Notes under the pieces: generated by a model | Told to the model about the DNA's origin: nothing | The model's database searches: none | Seen by the model: only the letters and a program-made list of their open reading frames with translations | Translations under genes and position numbers: made by a program | Part shown: one piece after another, positions 21,778-33,753 of the stretch | Layout of the letters: each line of letters begins with the position of its first letter | Position numbering within the stretch: the first letter of the stretch is position 1 | Assembly: GCF_001949145.1 (NCBI RefSeq) | Contig: NW_019091404.1 | Coordinates: 2,605,561 to 2,669,560 of the forward strand | DNA from: Acanthaster planci | Taxonomy: Eukaryota; Echinodermata; Asteroidea; Valvatida; Acanthasteridae | Direction: 5' to 3' | Length of the DNA stretch: 64,000 nt

Positions 21778-23910
21778 GAAAATTCACCAGTCGTCAGAAG
21801 TCACACGGTAGACTTCGTTGCTTGACCATGCTGGCAATGCCGCCAGTCGAGCTGTTTCCCAATTCATTTGTGAGATCAACGCGTAAACAACGGCTGCTCT
21901 TGCTTAACATTCCAGTCTCACACTTTTGCGAGAGTTTCTTGTTGTCTATGTTGCGGTTAAACAGGGCCAGTAAATTCCTGCATATCTATTCGAAACGTAC
22001 AGAAAAAACTGAACTCTCCTTTGAACACATCCTCACTGTACCGCCACACAATACAATAGTTTCATTCACCGAAATCGTATCAGCGCTTTTACTTCCAACC
22101 AATCACAAAGCGCCAGGCGTGCGCGCAGGTGGAAACCCACCAATAGCCGTTACGATTGGAGAATTATGCAAACAAGACCAGCAGACGACATTTCAGGGAT
22201 TCAACAGAATACACGCACGGACATGTCCTTGGAAGTTTATTTAGTGAAGTATGTTATTTACAGTCATGCAAATGTGACCAGAACTACAGTACTATAATTT
22301 TTTGAAAATCTATAAAACATTATTTCGTTAACTTACAGTATTTTACGGAAGCTCTTCAATCTATCACTACAAATTTTACAGTATAAAATATATCTTGTAT
22401 TTACAATAGGACGAATCAGTATAATTTTACCATCATCTTTTTATTAATGAATTCATGAGTTATTTCAATTACCATACACACATTTACCGTAAATTTACAC
22501 TTACAAAACCAACAATTATCGAGAATTGGTGAATACTTAAAGACAGAAAATGGATTAACCCCAACTTGAGCAACAAAGGCACAGCGGTGCACATTTAACA
22601 AATAAAAAGTGTTTTTTCGCTTCCAACACTGGTGAGGATGCACTTTTCCTTTCCTTTACTAAAGGGGCCATTTCCATTTTTAAAACCCATACAAAATCCT
22701 TAAGTTTTACCTTCTATAATCAGAATCACTTTGAAAACTGAATCAGTCTTCTGTATTAATAGCTAAGACCAATGTGATGTCAAGGGGTTGCCGAGAAGAG
22801 AATGTCAGTAAACAGAATTATGCTCCATGCGTCGCATTTTGGATAGCAATATTTTGCTGTGCTGAGAAAACTATTGCATTCGTCAGCACTATACAGTTGG
22901 CATTTGCATATGAGTTTCCAGAATTTATTAACTATAATGATAAATTACAGTATGCAGGATTGTAAGGTTTTTGAGCAAAAAGTTTAAATGCAAATGAAGC
23001 AAGCGGTAATGTCTTTAAAGTTTTGTAGTAAAGATTGATAACTAAATATTTAAATATAGCTTCTACTACAAAAATGTGTAACATCAAACTAGAGCAAAGA
23101 AATCAAAATAATATACATAGCAGTTGAATTTATCAGTGACGGCTGAAAATTTGTTGAATTGATTCTGAATACTTATTAAAGTAAATTAAATGCAGCAGAG
23201 AAGCCTTACAAATGCAAAGAACAAATACTGCACTAAAATTTATCCAAAATGAAACAGAAGTTTTAGTACAGTACTACATAACATAAGGATACAAATGAAG
23301 CATTCTAGATTAATAAAGCTATTTAAATACTTAAATTTAATATAATTATAATTCGACTATTCTAAATTGATTAGAAATCACTATTAATTAACTTTCTATT
23401 AGAAAACGCTATCTTTAATTGTCCACATTTCGAGTTGGACTTTCTCCTATGTACACGTCCAAATATCTGAAAAATGGCATTCTCTTGACCAAAATGCAGG
23501 AGTTAAAGTTAACACTTGGTGGGATACATTGGTGATGCCAAGATGGAGTAGGTTGGCACTAGGTTTATTCTACACTCAGAGAATATTGTGGACCGGATGT
23601 AATAAGGAGCATTATTTCATTTAAGGGGCAAGGCAACTTTGACTGAAATCTGAAAGGGATACCAAGGCCCAGCCAGGCCCAGTAAGGGCGTATTGACGAG
23701 GGAGACTCTCCCTACAGTTTGTCAGAGTGCAGTTTGCATGAAGTTGTGATCACTGTAGGTGGTTGTAGAACTGCATCTGGTCAACACAATGTACTCTTTC
23801 TTTTAGTAGGATTTTGACACAACCTCTTCCCTTACATTCTCTTTTCAACAACAACTTACCCCTTGTAATTCACCTGTAGCTATTTCAAATTTCAATACGG
23901 TTCCCCCAGA
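21778..23910. other. Intergenic, including TMEM44-like 3' UTR
   Basis: No supported gene was found. The part 21800-22200 is relatively CG-rich and may be promoter sequence for the candidate exon to its left. From 22250 to 23550 the sequence is AT-rich and featureless. The last few hundred bases before 23911 are probably the 3' UTR of the minus-strand TMEM44-like gene. Confidence 0.5.
23564..23569 (-). terminator. Candidate polyadenylation signal, TMEM44-like gene
   Basis: TTTATT on the plus strand reads AATAAA on the minus strand, about 340 bases beyond the TMEM44-like stop codon. It is the first such signal seen downstream of that stop. Confidence 0.4.
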
Positions 23911-24168
23911 CTAACTCTCAAACCACTCGTCTTGTATGCCCTCTTCCAAGTCCTCATCCACTGGGATATCTTCAAACTCCAGCGATCGGACCGAGATGTC
24001 AGAGAGGTTGTCCCCCTGAGGGTCCATCATCCCTGATCCCTGCCCCTCCCGACGCCTCAGCTCTGCCTCAACCTCTCTCCTGATGAGATCCTCATCCCAA
24101 ATCACTTCCTCGTCTTCCTCATCTTCCTCCTCATCAATCTCATCTTCCTCTTTGTACGTCTTAGACAT
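23911..24168 (-). CDS. TMEM44: TMEM44-like last exon, Glu/Asp-rich tail
   Basis: The reading frame is clearly coding: an acidic run (EEDEIDEEEDEEDEEVIWDE), a basic-acidic helix (DLIRREVEAELRRREGQGSG) and an end DLEEGIQDEWFES before TAG. The 5' boundary is uncertain. An acceptor at GTCAG gives the wrong phase after the exon at 24499, while CTAAG at about 24160 keeps it. Phosphorylatable serines (DNLSDISVRSLEFED) resemble casein-kinase-2 sites. Confidence 0.7.
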   Translation of the reverse strand: MSKTYKEEDEIDEEEDEEDEEVIWDEDLIRREVEAELRRREGQGSGMMDPQGDNLSDISVRSLEFEDIPVDEDLEEGIQDEWFES

Positions 24169-27100
24169 ATCTGACAGGTCCCACTTTTAAAAAAGACCGT
24201 AATCCACATATCAACAAAACTGCACATTACGGAAATGCAGCATCAATTTTCACAATGTAATATCAAACTGCACTGCTCCTTACGGTTAAACATAATACCA
24301 TAGCAGAGACATATGTACTCCAATACTGTAATGCTAAAAAGGATAATTTTCTGTACCTATGGGATCAGATATTTTTTTATGGGTGTGCTGGGATGTAACA
24401 AGAGGGGATGAAAGGGTTGTTATTCCCAATGGGCTCTCAACTAAACAGATGCAAAAATAAAAACCGGCTCAAAAAATAGGTAAGGAGGGGATTCTTACTT
24501 CTAGATCCTCCCCGAAGTTATCAATCGTCTTAGACACCTCCTTCTGTCTCCGCCCTCCTCGGGGATGTTGCGGAGGTGGGGGCAAGGCCTGAATGGGTGA
24601 CCTCTGACCTGTACGCTCCACATCAATCTCCCCTTGCATGTCATCGTAACGACCTGCCCCTCTGCCTGAATGGTTCAAGTTGGCCTGGGTGCGTGGGGGC
24701 TGCTTTTTGAAAAGGAGAAGGGGAGTATGCGGTTCACGCAGAATAAGACTCTGTACAGATTAAGGCAAGCAGAAGCATGCACTTTGCTTTCAATATTGCA
24801 GGTGGCTTTAGAATTGAAACAGGTGTCTGAATTTAGAATTGAAACAGGTGTCTGAATTTAGAATTGAAACAGGTGTCTGTTTGAAGCTGTACTGTGTGAA
24901 CCTGTTGATTTTATGGGAGAACTTCATGAGGGTAAGCTTAATTTTGTTAAATAAAATGAAAATGATGAGTTCTTGCATTTATAATTGGAGTTTTAGATGA
25001 GCAATCTACAAAGTTTATTCAAATAAATGTAAGGCATAAATAGCTTTTAAATTAATTTACTTCTTTGGGACAGAAGAGCTTAAGGTATGTTGTTCTATTC
25101 AGACATCTTTATTCTGTGCCTGTTGAAGCTGTACTACACCCAACCCAAGCTTTGCCATTAAAGGAACTTTTTTATTAATTTGAAGTATAAAACTGTTTTC
25201 AAACAAAAACAATGCGAGGCAAGAGGCAGAGCTACCCACTTCATCGCTTTCATCCTCTTCATCTTCATGTATAGCAGCCAGTCTTGGCTCCTGCTTGGGA
25301 ACCCAGCCTTCATCGCCATCATCGTTCAACTCACTGCCATCTTCCCTTCCATCCTCGTACGCCCTCACGCTGGGGTCGCGACCTTCTTCCCAGCGCTGTG
25401 CTGCCTCTTCTCTGATTCTCTGGCGCTGCTGGCGAGCTATGAGGTACAAAACCTGGAGTTTGGTTCGCTTGGTTAAGGAGTGTACCGAGTATTTATTTTG
25501 AATCATTCCACTGGTCTGCTGCTATAGAGGATTTTCAGTCACATGATTTTTGATGGTCAGCATTCAATTTACACAAATATGCGTGCAAATGCACATGCCT
25601 TTGAATTCTCTCAACATTCTGCCAATAGAAATACACAGACTCCAACATGCACGTACCTCCAAGGACATGGAACACTTCCTGATATGCCTCTGCCCATCAT
25701 GTTACGTCACATGAAAATCTTCTATTGCTGGTAGGATTATGTGTTGTAAAGCAGATGACGGTGGAAGGTATGGAGTGACTTTGATTATAAAAATACTACC
25801 AGTTTATGTTGATGATGGAGATAGAACCAAGGAAGCTGGAGACCATGAAAATGATAATGATAAGAATTCATGAGGATGATCTTCTCCATGACAGAGATAT
25901 TCCAGTGTGACGAGAAGTGAACATAAAATGATAAAGGACTGCCAAAACGTTCTCATAAACTCCAAATTAGCAAAGGATACTATTACATCAAAAAGTGTGC
26001 ACACCGTACTGGAAAAAAAAGGAAATATTTTTAGTAATTCATTACAAAAGGAACTAATGAATATGTAAGCAATATATCTAACTTCCATATTTTAACATCC
26101 TTCAAAACGTATCATCATTTAAAACTTGATTACCTGATTATACAGATAAGCAAAAAAAATGACTGGAGTGGGATTTGAACCTGCAATCTCCAGAATACCA
26201 TACCAGTGCTCTACCAACTGAGCTAAATATCCAGCCCTATGTTTATGGCTCTTCCCATTTGTCAATATCTTTGTTTGGAGGAGCGCAAGCCAGAAGCCAT
26301 TAAACCTGAAACAACAGGTAGCCGGGGATCACACCCTAGTAACACAATACAACCTGGGAAGTGGTGAACAGGGATCATTCTAAAAGGATGAGGCTTTTGA
26401 ACATAAATCATGAAAGAAACAATAAAGTTTGCTTCATGACTTTAAAAATTTGTTTCAGGACTTTAAAACGTGCATTTTTCATTGTAATGAGGTTAATAAT
26501 GCTTCCGTGCTGACCAAAATGCTTATTCATGAATATGTATGGTCTTCAATTTACAAAAATTCAAGACAGATTGAATTAAAAACAGAAAATTGAAGTCAAC
26601 TTACCAAATGAGTAACCATGGCAATGCATTGAGCAAGAAGTCAAGTCCCTGATCATATATTATGATTGAGAGTACATAGCAGATGTTGGCCAAAATGGCA
26701 AAATTGTTAACGTGGGCATGGCGCAGCAGGTAATCGCTTTGTCGGAACTGTAAAATGATCAAAATAAGTCTGCTTAACTTGAACAACTGGTCAATCAAAT
26801 GACAGCAAATACAAACATAATTTCTACATTTACAGTCCTCTATTTGAATTCTTCCAGGTTTTGCTGTGAGTTGAATATTTCAAAATGGTAATTCAGGATA
26901 AACAAACACTTCTCAATTTAATATCTAAAACAGGAGGCAAACATGAAACAAATTCCCTTTTGTGTTTGATGAAGTCCGTAACAAATTATAATTTCAGGGG
27001 TTTTACAAAGATCTGTTGGTTTAGCAGTGGGAGAGATAACATTGGCAATGCAGCAACCTACACTAAGATTCTGAATCTATCTAGTACTGAGATACTCCCC

Positions 27101-29471
27101 AAAGGGGGAAGGGGCCATTGGGCATGGGCCCCTAGGTAAGCACCTGCCCCCCAACTTGCCATCCTCCCATAAGCAAAAACCATGAGCATCAAATGATCTA
27201 TTGCTCACTGTGCTCCCACCCATGCAAAAACGCTGGCAACAGGGCTGTTTCAGAAGTGCCGAAGAGAAGATTCTAAGTCCTTTAACATTACGTTCATACG
27301 ATTCTAGATGGTAACATGCTTTTGATGTCCCAGAACCTGTTTTCTATAAAAGGCAGTTGCTTCCAGTTTTAAGGATTTCATTATCACTGTGTGCATCCCA
27401 ACTAAATTTTTCACAAATTCTCTTCTGCTTCTCAACACTTACCCCATCTTTGACGACGGGAACCTTTGCCAGGCCATAAATTACAATGGCAAACACACCA
27501 AGAGTGAATCCAAAGTTGTCAAGACTGCTCTGTAACACGAAAGGACAGAATAAATGACTTCCTTGCACTTCAGCATATAAAGTCTGTCATGTAAGAGGAA
27601 GCAGTTTTAAACGATGCAGTAAAACAGTATAGTTTTACCTCGGAGACCATCATAAGCTTTCTACCAGGCCCAAATTTCTCCATCCTCCGTGGTTGCCACG
27701 GTGATGATGCTAGAGGCATGTAGATCATAGCTGGTAGCCATGCCAGGAGTAGGCACATGATGCGGGTACGGTCACCATTCTGTTTGCCTCTTGCTCTGTC
27801 AGGACTCTTCCATTCACCTGTAGGGTTGTATATTGCTATGTACATGTAGTTGCAGGTGAACAATGATATCATCAGTAAATCAGTTTAGTATTTATCAATT
27901 AGTCAGAATATTTTACGAGATTTTAAACAAATTTGCAGAACTGTACAAGATAATGTAACAATTTCATTATGATAATTTTGTGTTAATAGGAAAACTGTTT
28001 ACAAAATGAGTTTATAACTGTCTGAGCACAACTTCAAAGCTAAAGACTTGCTAAGTTTTCAGAATAAACTGATCGTAAAATCGTAAAATCCTGCAAAATG
28101 TAGAACTATGACAGGCAACATTTTCATCTTGAAACTCACAGTACATAAAACAAATAAGCATATTGAACTTACTGTAAGGAATTCCATCTGATTGCTGGGG
28201 TTTAGTTATGCAGCGGGTGAAGACGTAATGAATAAAGAAGACAAGGTCAGCTCCAACAAAATAGCCAGCAATCAACACCTGCACAGAATCCAAATTATCC
28301 CCATACAATAAGTAAGCTTGGGGAAATGGGCTATCAAAGCATCAAAAACTGTAAGAAGGACAATAATTAATCGTTAAATTCAAATAAGTAAATTTTGTTC
28401 AATTGAAGCAACGAAAAAAAAAGAAACATTTTAATCAAATTTCAGCAATAACAAGAGAACTTGAGAAAACACTTATGGCAAATACATGTGGTCCTCTAAA
28501 GCTATACAATTGAAATGCACCAGTGCCAAAATGGTTGAAAACCTAGCTATGATTAAATTAAAGGTTTCATATCAGGAAAAATGTCTGTGAAACTCTAGAG
28601 TGGGTGAACAACTTCAGACGGGGATGCAGATTACCATCTGTTCCATTTTGAATCCAGTTCTATAAATGGACACCATACCAACCTGTGTTCCTAGCTGTCC
28701 TGACAGGCGAGCACCGACCACATTGCACAGGTTGGCAGAGCAAATATGAACCAGTGTGAAGAACTGCCTTCGACTTGCATTACCCTGGAGGTGCCTGGCC
28801 CTCAACAAGCTGTAAAAGAGGACAGGAAGTAATCAAGTGAATCATTTAAACAGAAAGTGGCTTTATCCAGCAAAGGCAAACAGATTTTTATCTCTTTCTA
28901 GTATTCAGAAATTAATGAATGACAAAAGACGATGCTTCCACATACCTCGTGAAACATAACAGCAAACAAAACAACAAAATGGCATGATTGTATGTCTTAA
29001 AATACAAATTAGTGACATAAGCCAATTTAAATGTAATCTAATTTCAAAATTCAAAACAAACAAGGAGCAGCACAAAATGGATAATGGATTTACGTGCAGT
29101 TTTCAAAACTGTGCAAACAAACTTGAACTATGGAAAATTTTTGTACATTGATGATCATGAATTATGATCTCATGGGTGTCACAGCTTCTTAACACTTAAA
29201 ATGGCAAAGGTTGTATGATTGATTTGCGACAATTTGGGTCTTTCCCCAGGGTATAAATCACTTACAAAAGGTGTGAGATCAGCCAGAAACAGAGGGAAAC
29301 TATTGCAAAGCAGAAGGCCACATATTGCAGGGGGCTCTTCAGACACATCCCGAGACTAGACCAGACGATCTGAGAACCCTCGCTGCAGTTCTCCATGGCA
29401 GTGACCATGGCATGGGTGGTCTGATTCTCAACCTCTATGGTGGTTGCTATGGTGACGGTGGAATTATTCAT
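23911..29471 (-). CDS. TMEM44: TMEM44-like seven-helix (PQ-loop-type) membrane protein
   Basis: Coding exons in reading order: 29471-29266, 28809-28683, 28278-28173, 27817-27639, 27529-27443, 26747-26605, one unresolved exon, 25452-25240, 24684-24499, about 24168-23911. The first six join in phase and encode hydrophobic helices, among them LQYVAFCFAIVSLCFWLISH, VLIAGYFVGADLVFFIHYVF, LLLAWLPAMIYMPLASSPW and ILANICYVLSIIIYDQG. The patterns ARLSGQLGTQVLIAGYFVGA and YDQGLDFLLNALPWLL match what I recall of TMEM44 (LLARQL..QVFTGAYLA; HDQHPEYLLRATPWFL). The C-terminal half is cytosolic and very acidic. The helix-7 exon is unresolved: a 36-nt candidate at 25800-25835 (FLGSISIININ) fits by sequence but not by phase. 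The function of the family is unknown; related PQ-loop proteins transport small solutes in lysosomal membranes. The N-terminus has NNST and NQTT glycosylation sites. Confidence 0.75.
24499..24684 (-). CDS. TMEM44: TMEM44-like cytosolic exon, Arg/Pro-rich
   Basis: The acceptor CGCACCCAG and the donor GAA/GTAAGA bound 62 codons in phase 0. The peptide includes NHSGRGAGRYDDMQGEIDVE and a proline stretch (QALPPPPQHPRGGRRQKEVS). It is cytosolic and low in hydrophobic residues, with no known domain. Confidence 0.75.
24809..24882. repeat. 25-bp tandem repeat, three copies
   Basis: The unit, starting AGAATTGAAACAGGTGTCTG and 25 bp long, occurs three times with almost no divergence. It lies in a TMEM44-like intron, about 125 bases upstream of the exon at 24684. 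Like the array at 3230-3442 it contains CAGGTG. Confidence 0.9.
25240..25452 (-). CDS. TMEM44: TMEM44-like exon joining last helix to cytosolic tail
   Basis: The exon begins VLYLIARQQRQRIREEAAQR, the end of a helix followed by a basic stop-transfer segment. It continues into an acidic region (GREDGSELNDDGDEGWVPKQ) and ends DEEDESDE at a donor GTGGGT. Using that donor keeps phase 0 with the next exon. The acceptor (AACTCCAG) is weak, and phase from the previous exon is unresolved. Confidence 0.65.
26160..26236 (-). mobile_element. tRNA-derived SINE head (in TMEM44-like intron)
   Basis: The minus strand has a tRNA-like A box (TAGCTCAGTTGGTAGAGCA), a B box (GGTTCAAATCCCACTCC) and an anticodon-like loop around GGT. 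The anticodon stem has mismatches and the flanks (26237-26390) continue as non-tRNA sequence. It is therefore read as a decayed SINE, probably from a tRNA-Thr-like ancestor, and not a functional tRNA gene. Confidence 0.6.
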
Positions 29472-30319
29472 CTTCTCAGGATCTGTAGAGCTGGTCTCTT
29501 GACAGGGAAACTAGTCTCTGGCTGTTGGAGTGTAGGTCTGAAGCCTCACCTCTGCACTTGGTGCATACTTGAGGTGCTGATGGATGATAAAGGCAACGGT
29601 TCTGTCTCTTTTTCTTGTAGACTGGATAGGGAAAGTAAAAATATTCCACAAAATATAATTTAGTGAGCATGTCTGGCTTTTGTTTCATTTTTCAGAGTGC
29701 TCATGAATCTTTGATAGACCTACAGTTGTAAACAAGTCCATTACAAGAGCTTAAGAGTAACCAAAGTCATTAAGTCTCAAATCAAGTGATTAACTGGCAT
29801 CCTTAATCACTATTGTCGTCTGTGTCACATAACACATGGTGGGAAACACTTTGCTGGAAACATCTACGTTATTTGGTGTGTCCATTACTGCTAATGGCTT
29901 TCTGGAAACAAGAACTTATAAATGTCAACATTTACATTGGTCAGTATGCATTTAAATAACACAGCAAAAAATCAATCTTTCTTTTAACTAGAGCTTTCTC
30001 GTAGAACACCACCACATTATAGTGCCCAATATATTTCCAGAAATTCCATAAATGCTTTTCACCTGTTTCAGACGAGAACGAGATACACCTGCTGTATAAA
30101 AACACCACACGTACATATACACAGAATGATGTTATACCGTTAAATAATCAAAATGCTAATGGGCCTAACTGCAATAAAACAATTACCGCCTACAGCAGCC
30201 CGGACGCGTTGTGCAGTTTGTATTTCAGGTTTTGAACAGAAAAAACCTAAATGAACTGCGAAACCCATTTCATTAAAACAATTAAATGCAGGACAGATCG
30301 AAAAATAATTTGGACTTAC

Positions 30320-30450
30320 CAAAATTTCAGTTCACAGATAAATCACTTGTGTCTTGCAGCGTTTATTTCTGCCGACCTAATCAATAAATAACACAGCCAG
30401 CATTTTCTTCTTTCCTATGGCGGCTGACTTCAGTTAGCGGCCATGTTGGA
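30320..30450 (-). other. Probable 5' UTR exon of the TMEM44-like gene
   Basis: A minus-strand donor (AATTTTG followed by GTAAGT) at 30319 would splice to the acceptor before 29621 (TTTCCCTATCCAG), whose exon carries the start codon at 29471. The upstream limit is a guess; the promoter probably lies in the mixed-composition sequence 30400-30700. Confidence 0.5.
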
Positions 30451-31219
30451 TTTTACGTTGATCAACTTGCGGCTGTGAAAAATACACAAGAAGTGGAACT
30501 GAACAACGGGTCTAAAGGTCGCCAGAAATGAGACGTTATCAGTTTTTATTCCGAATTTTGGCAGCCATTAATATATGCAGGAAGATTATGCACTCGCCCC
30601 ACTGAACTCCCACTGAGACAAGTTAATGATTAACCTAGTCCAGCCGGTACAGCGCGCGAAAAACGTCTGCCGGGAGTGTTTCGCTGCAATCGACTCGAAG
30701 TTTTACTCTCCGCTTTTCACACACTTTGTATCACTGGCCTTTTTGCCTTCCGGGAACGCATTGCCAAAATTGGGCCAGCACTGCACTCTGTGGGTCTCGC
30801 GATAAATCATGCAGCGACCGTGAAACACAATAGCCATCGAATTGTTGGAATGCAACGAACGCAATGATTTATGCGAACTCAAAGTTTGGGGTCTTCCGTT
30901 CCTGTGATCCACTGAAGTTCTTTTGTAAAAAAAAAAAAAAAAATGGTGCTGTTGAACACAAAAGACGAGAGGTTACAGATCTTTACCCCTGCCCTATAAA
31001 GACTTGTGACCTTTTTTCTGCGTGGACATCATTGGCATTTTATATAATTTGGTCATTTTCTTCATTAAAAACCTCCCCGGGGTGTCTATCTGCCATGCAA
31101 TTTCATTGAGGTTACTCTATTCCCCGTGTTGCCCCTGGCAGAGTATCCCCATGCTGATAGGCTGCAAGTTTATAGACAATATGTGACGTCATGGGCTTAA
31201 CCTGCGCCTTCCAGCTAAA

Positions 31220-31391
31220 TACGGGCGTTTCACAATGGCGCGCCTCCAAGAGTTGGTAACGCGTTGGCCAATCACAATGCGCGAAATCTGTCGACGCAAC
31301 GCGCGTTTGGAAAGGGTTGACAGATTTCGGGTATTGTGATTGGTCAACGCGTTGCCAACTCTTGGAGGCGCGCTATTGTGAATCGCCCGTA
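31220..31391. mobile_element. 172-bp TA-flanked palindromic MITE, copy A
   Basis: TA, then CGGGCGTTTCACAATGGCGC, mirrors GCGCTATTGTGAATCGCCCG followed by TA. The arms extend inward (CCAAGAGTTGG, AACGCGTTGGCCAATCACAA) to a centre near ATCTGTCGACGCAACGCGCG, so almost the entire element is an imperfect palindrome. The TA at both ends suggests a Tc1/mariner-type target duplication. There is no coding capacity. Confidence 0.85.
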
Positions 31392-33548
31392 TTGACCGAA
31401 CCTTTAGATACATCGTAATGACATGACTCGAAAGATGCATTCCTTTTATCAGTCATGTTACTGTTCTCATACAAAGTGCACGTATTCAATGCCAGGCTTT
31501 TCTTTGATTTCTCAAAGCAAACTTATCTGAAACAACGACAAATCGCGGCATTTCCTTTCCCATCTCTCTGAGGAATTTATTTCAATCTTTCAATGGACTC
31601 TCTATACAGACATAAGTTAGGCGTTTCCAGAAAAAAGGTTACCAGAACTTTTTTTCCGATATATTAACAAAGCTTTGTTCTGTATTCAAATGTTATTTTT
31701 TACGATTCCAGGAAGTAACTGTAGTAAACTCTACACAGTGATTGAAGTTATCAAATAAGATCGTCCCGAAAATCCACTTTTAATCCTTTTCCACGATTTT
31801 TACTTTCTAAATACAAAATTGGGTTAAATGCGTATATAATAGAATATTCAAGCAACTGCCAGAAAATTAATGGTTGTCGATGGTACGGCCAAATCTGGTC
31901 ATCTTTCCAGTAAATACAAACACCTATGTTAAGGAGAATCAAAGAGAACAGAAAGCTACCATTCACCATAATTTACTCATTTTATAATGAAAATTTCAGG
32001 CTTAAGTTGGTTAGGAACGAACTTCAAGCTATACATATGAAACAGACTGGTTCATAAACCAGGCAAGAAATGTAGTTATACGGGCGACAAATTGCCTCGC
32101 TGTGGAACAAACACATTCAAGATATCTGCATTTCGTCAAAGAGAAGCGAACAAGCTCCAAACTTCGACGGATTTCCCTTATATAGCCGGTGGAATTATTA
32201 AGAAATAAACCATAATTTAGGGGGTTACTTTGGGAATATTGAACAATTTATAAGGGCAAAAGTGATAATAATTTTCAAGATAAAAACTTGGTAGTATAAG
32301 TTTCATTATCATACATTTGACAAAATGTTGACTACAACTATTTATCTTTTTTTTCTTCAATTTCTGAAATTCAGAGAAAGCAGACTGCAACCGAAACGTC
32401 CATATTATGTCATTCCGCATTCAACCTACATTATCTCCTATAAAATCACCTCTAATAAATATAAATATATTCACATATGCAACTATTTAAACTTTTGCGC
32501 TTCCACATCAAAATGTTTTAAAATGAAATTCCAAGAATCAAATTACCACTCTGAACCATCTAGAAAAACTAGTCACATCACTTTCATTTGATCTGACGTT
32601 TATTATACATTACAGAAAAACATCAGAGCCATTTTCCCACCAATCATAACGAATAAATGTCAGTTATTTTAACCACATTAATCAAGCAAGACATGCGGAG
32701 AGGTTTCATGTAAAAAGGGGCGTGTTCTCTCCAAAACCTGCTTCCCCACTGGACAGATTCGTATCCGACAGACGCAGAAGCAATGTCCGAAAATATGAAC
32801 ATTGGGCAGAACGGCGAACTAAACATAACTCAATAAAATTTAGACCTCATCGGCGAGAAGTGGCTCACTCGTTAAACAGATGCGACAAAATACGGTATGC
32901 TAATCTAAAAAGTAGTTACCCGTTTAAACCGTGTGCATTCGTCATTTCGCTAGTACCTAGCAACCGACGCCCAATCAAATGACCGAATGGAATAAAAACA
33001 CAAGATTGAAGTACAAGGCCTGAAAATGGTTGCCCCTGCTGCTTTTTCATGTCAAGTTAAATTCACGACAGATACCACAAAGAGATTACAATAAAAATCT
33101 AGCATTTTCTGTGACTCAGAAACGAATATTGGCAATACGTTGCTCTATCACTGTTATTGCCACGTTGAAAGTTTGGCGTACTGAAATCTGGGAAAAAATT
33201 GCTTACCGGTATAATTTTGAGGAGTTTCGTTATTCTGGGCAAATAAAACACAAGATCATTTTAAATTCTCCCCTCTCTCACTTCATGAAAGAGGTTACGT
33301 TGCAGCTTAAGAGATACAAACACATCAACCCCTTGAAAAATAACCTATTTCTTTTCTTTTGAATTTATTTTAAAACATCAGTATCCTGGCTACTTCATCA
33401 AGAAATACATATCCAATCAAATTACTTGAATTTTCTGAGACCCTTACTTCGTAGACAAAAATAAAGTGGCGATCGGGATTACGGTTATAGTTCTTTACAG
33501 TTCAGCTGTTTAAACCTAAATTCCAAGTTCCAAGAAAAGTTGGTCAAG

Positions 33549-33587
33549 GTGATAGTAAGTCAAGGGGGCACCTTGACTTACTATCAC
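33549..33587. repeat. Perfect 17-bp hairpin
   Basis: GTGATAGTAAGTCAAGG and its exact inverse complement CCTTGACTTACTATCAC are separated by only five bases (GGGCA). There is no T run after it and no neighbouring gene, so a terminator or miRNA role has no support. Confidence 0.9.
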
Positions 33588-33646
33588 ATTTTAAGGATTA
33601 TTATGCGTACCTCTCTTCCGCCAACATAGCACACTTTAAGCACCAA

Positions 33647-33753
33647 TTACTTGGAAATCCTCAACTGCTCTGGACAAACCTAGTTTCTGACTATCAAACT
33701 TACTTGGAAATCCTCAACTGCTCTGGATAAACCTGGTTTCTGACTATCAAACT
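33647..33753. repeat. 53-bp direct duplication
   Basis: A 53-bp segment beginning TACTTGGAAATCCTCAACTG occurs twice in tandem with two substitutions (GGACAAACCTAG versus GGATAAACCTGG). It is a recent local duplication of non-coding sequence. Confidence 0.9.

Noticed and set aside
21822-22244. 140-codon plus-strand open frame
   Set aside because: Composition and motifs are not protein-like and it overlaps the probable promoter of the minus-strand candidate exon; no domain recognised.
26160-26236. Functional tRNA-Thr gene
   Set aside because: Anticodon stem has mismatches and the B box has a change (GTTCAAATC), with a SINE body next to it.
30926-30945. Poly-A run as tail of a processed retrocopy
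   Set aside because: No gene-derived sequence or target duplication precedes it.
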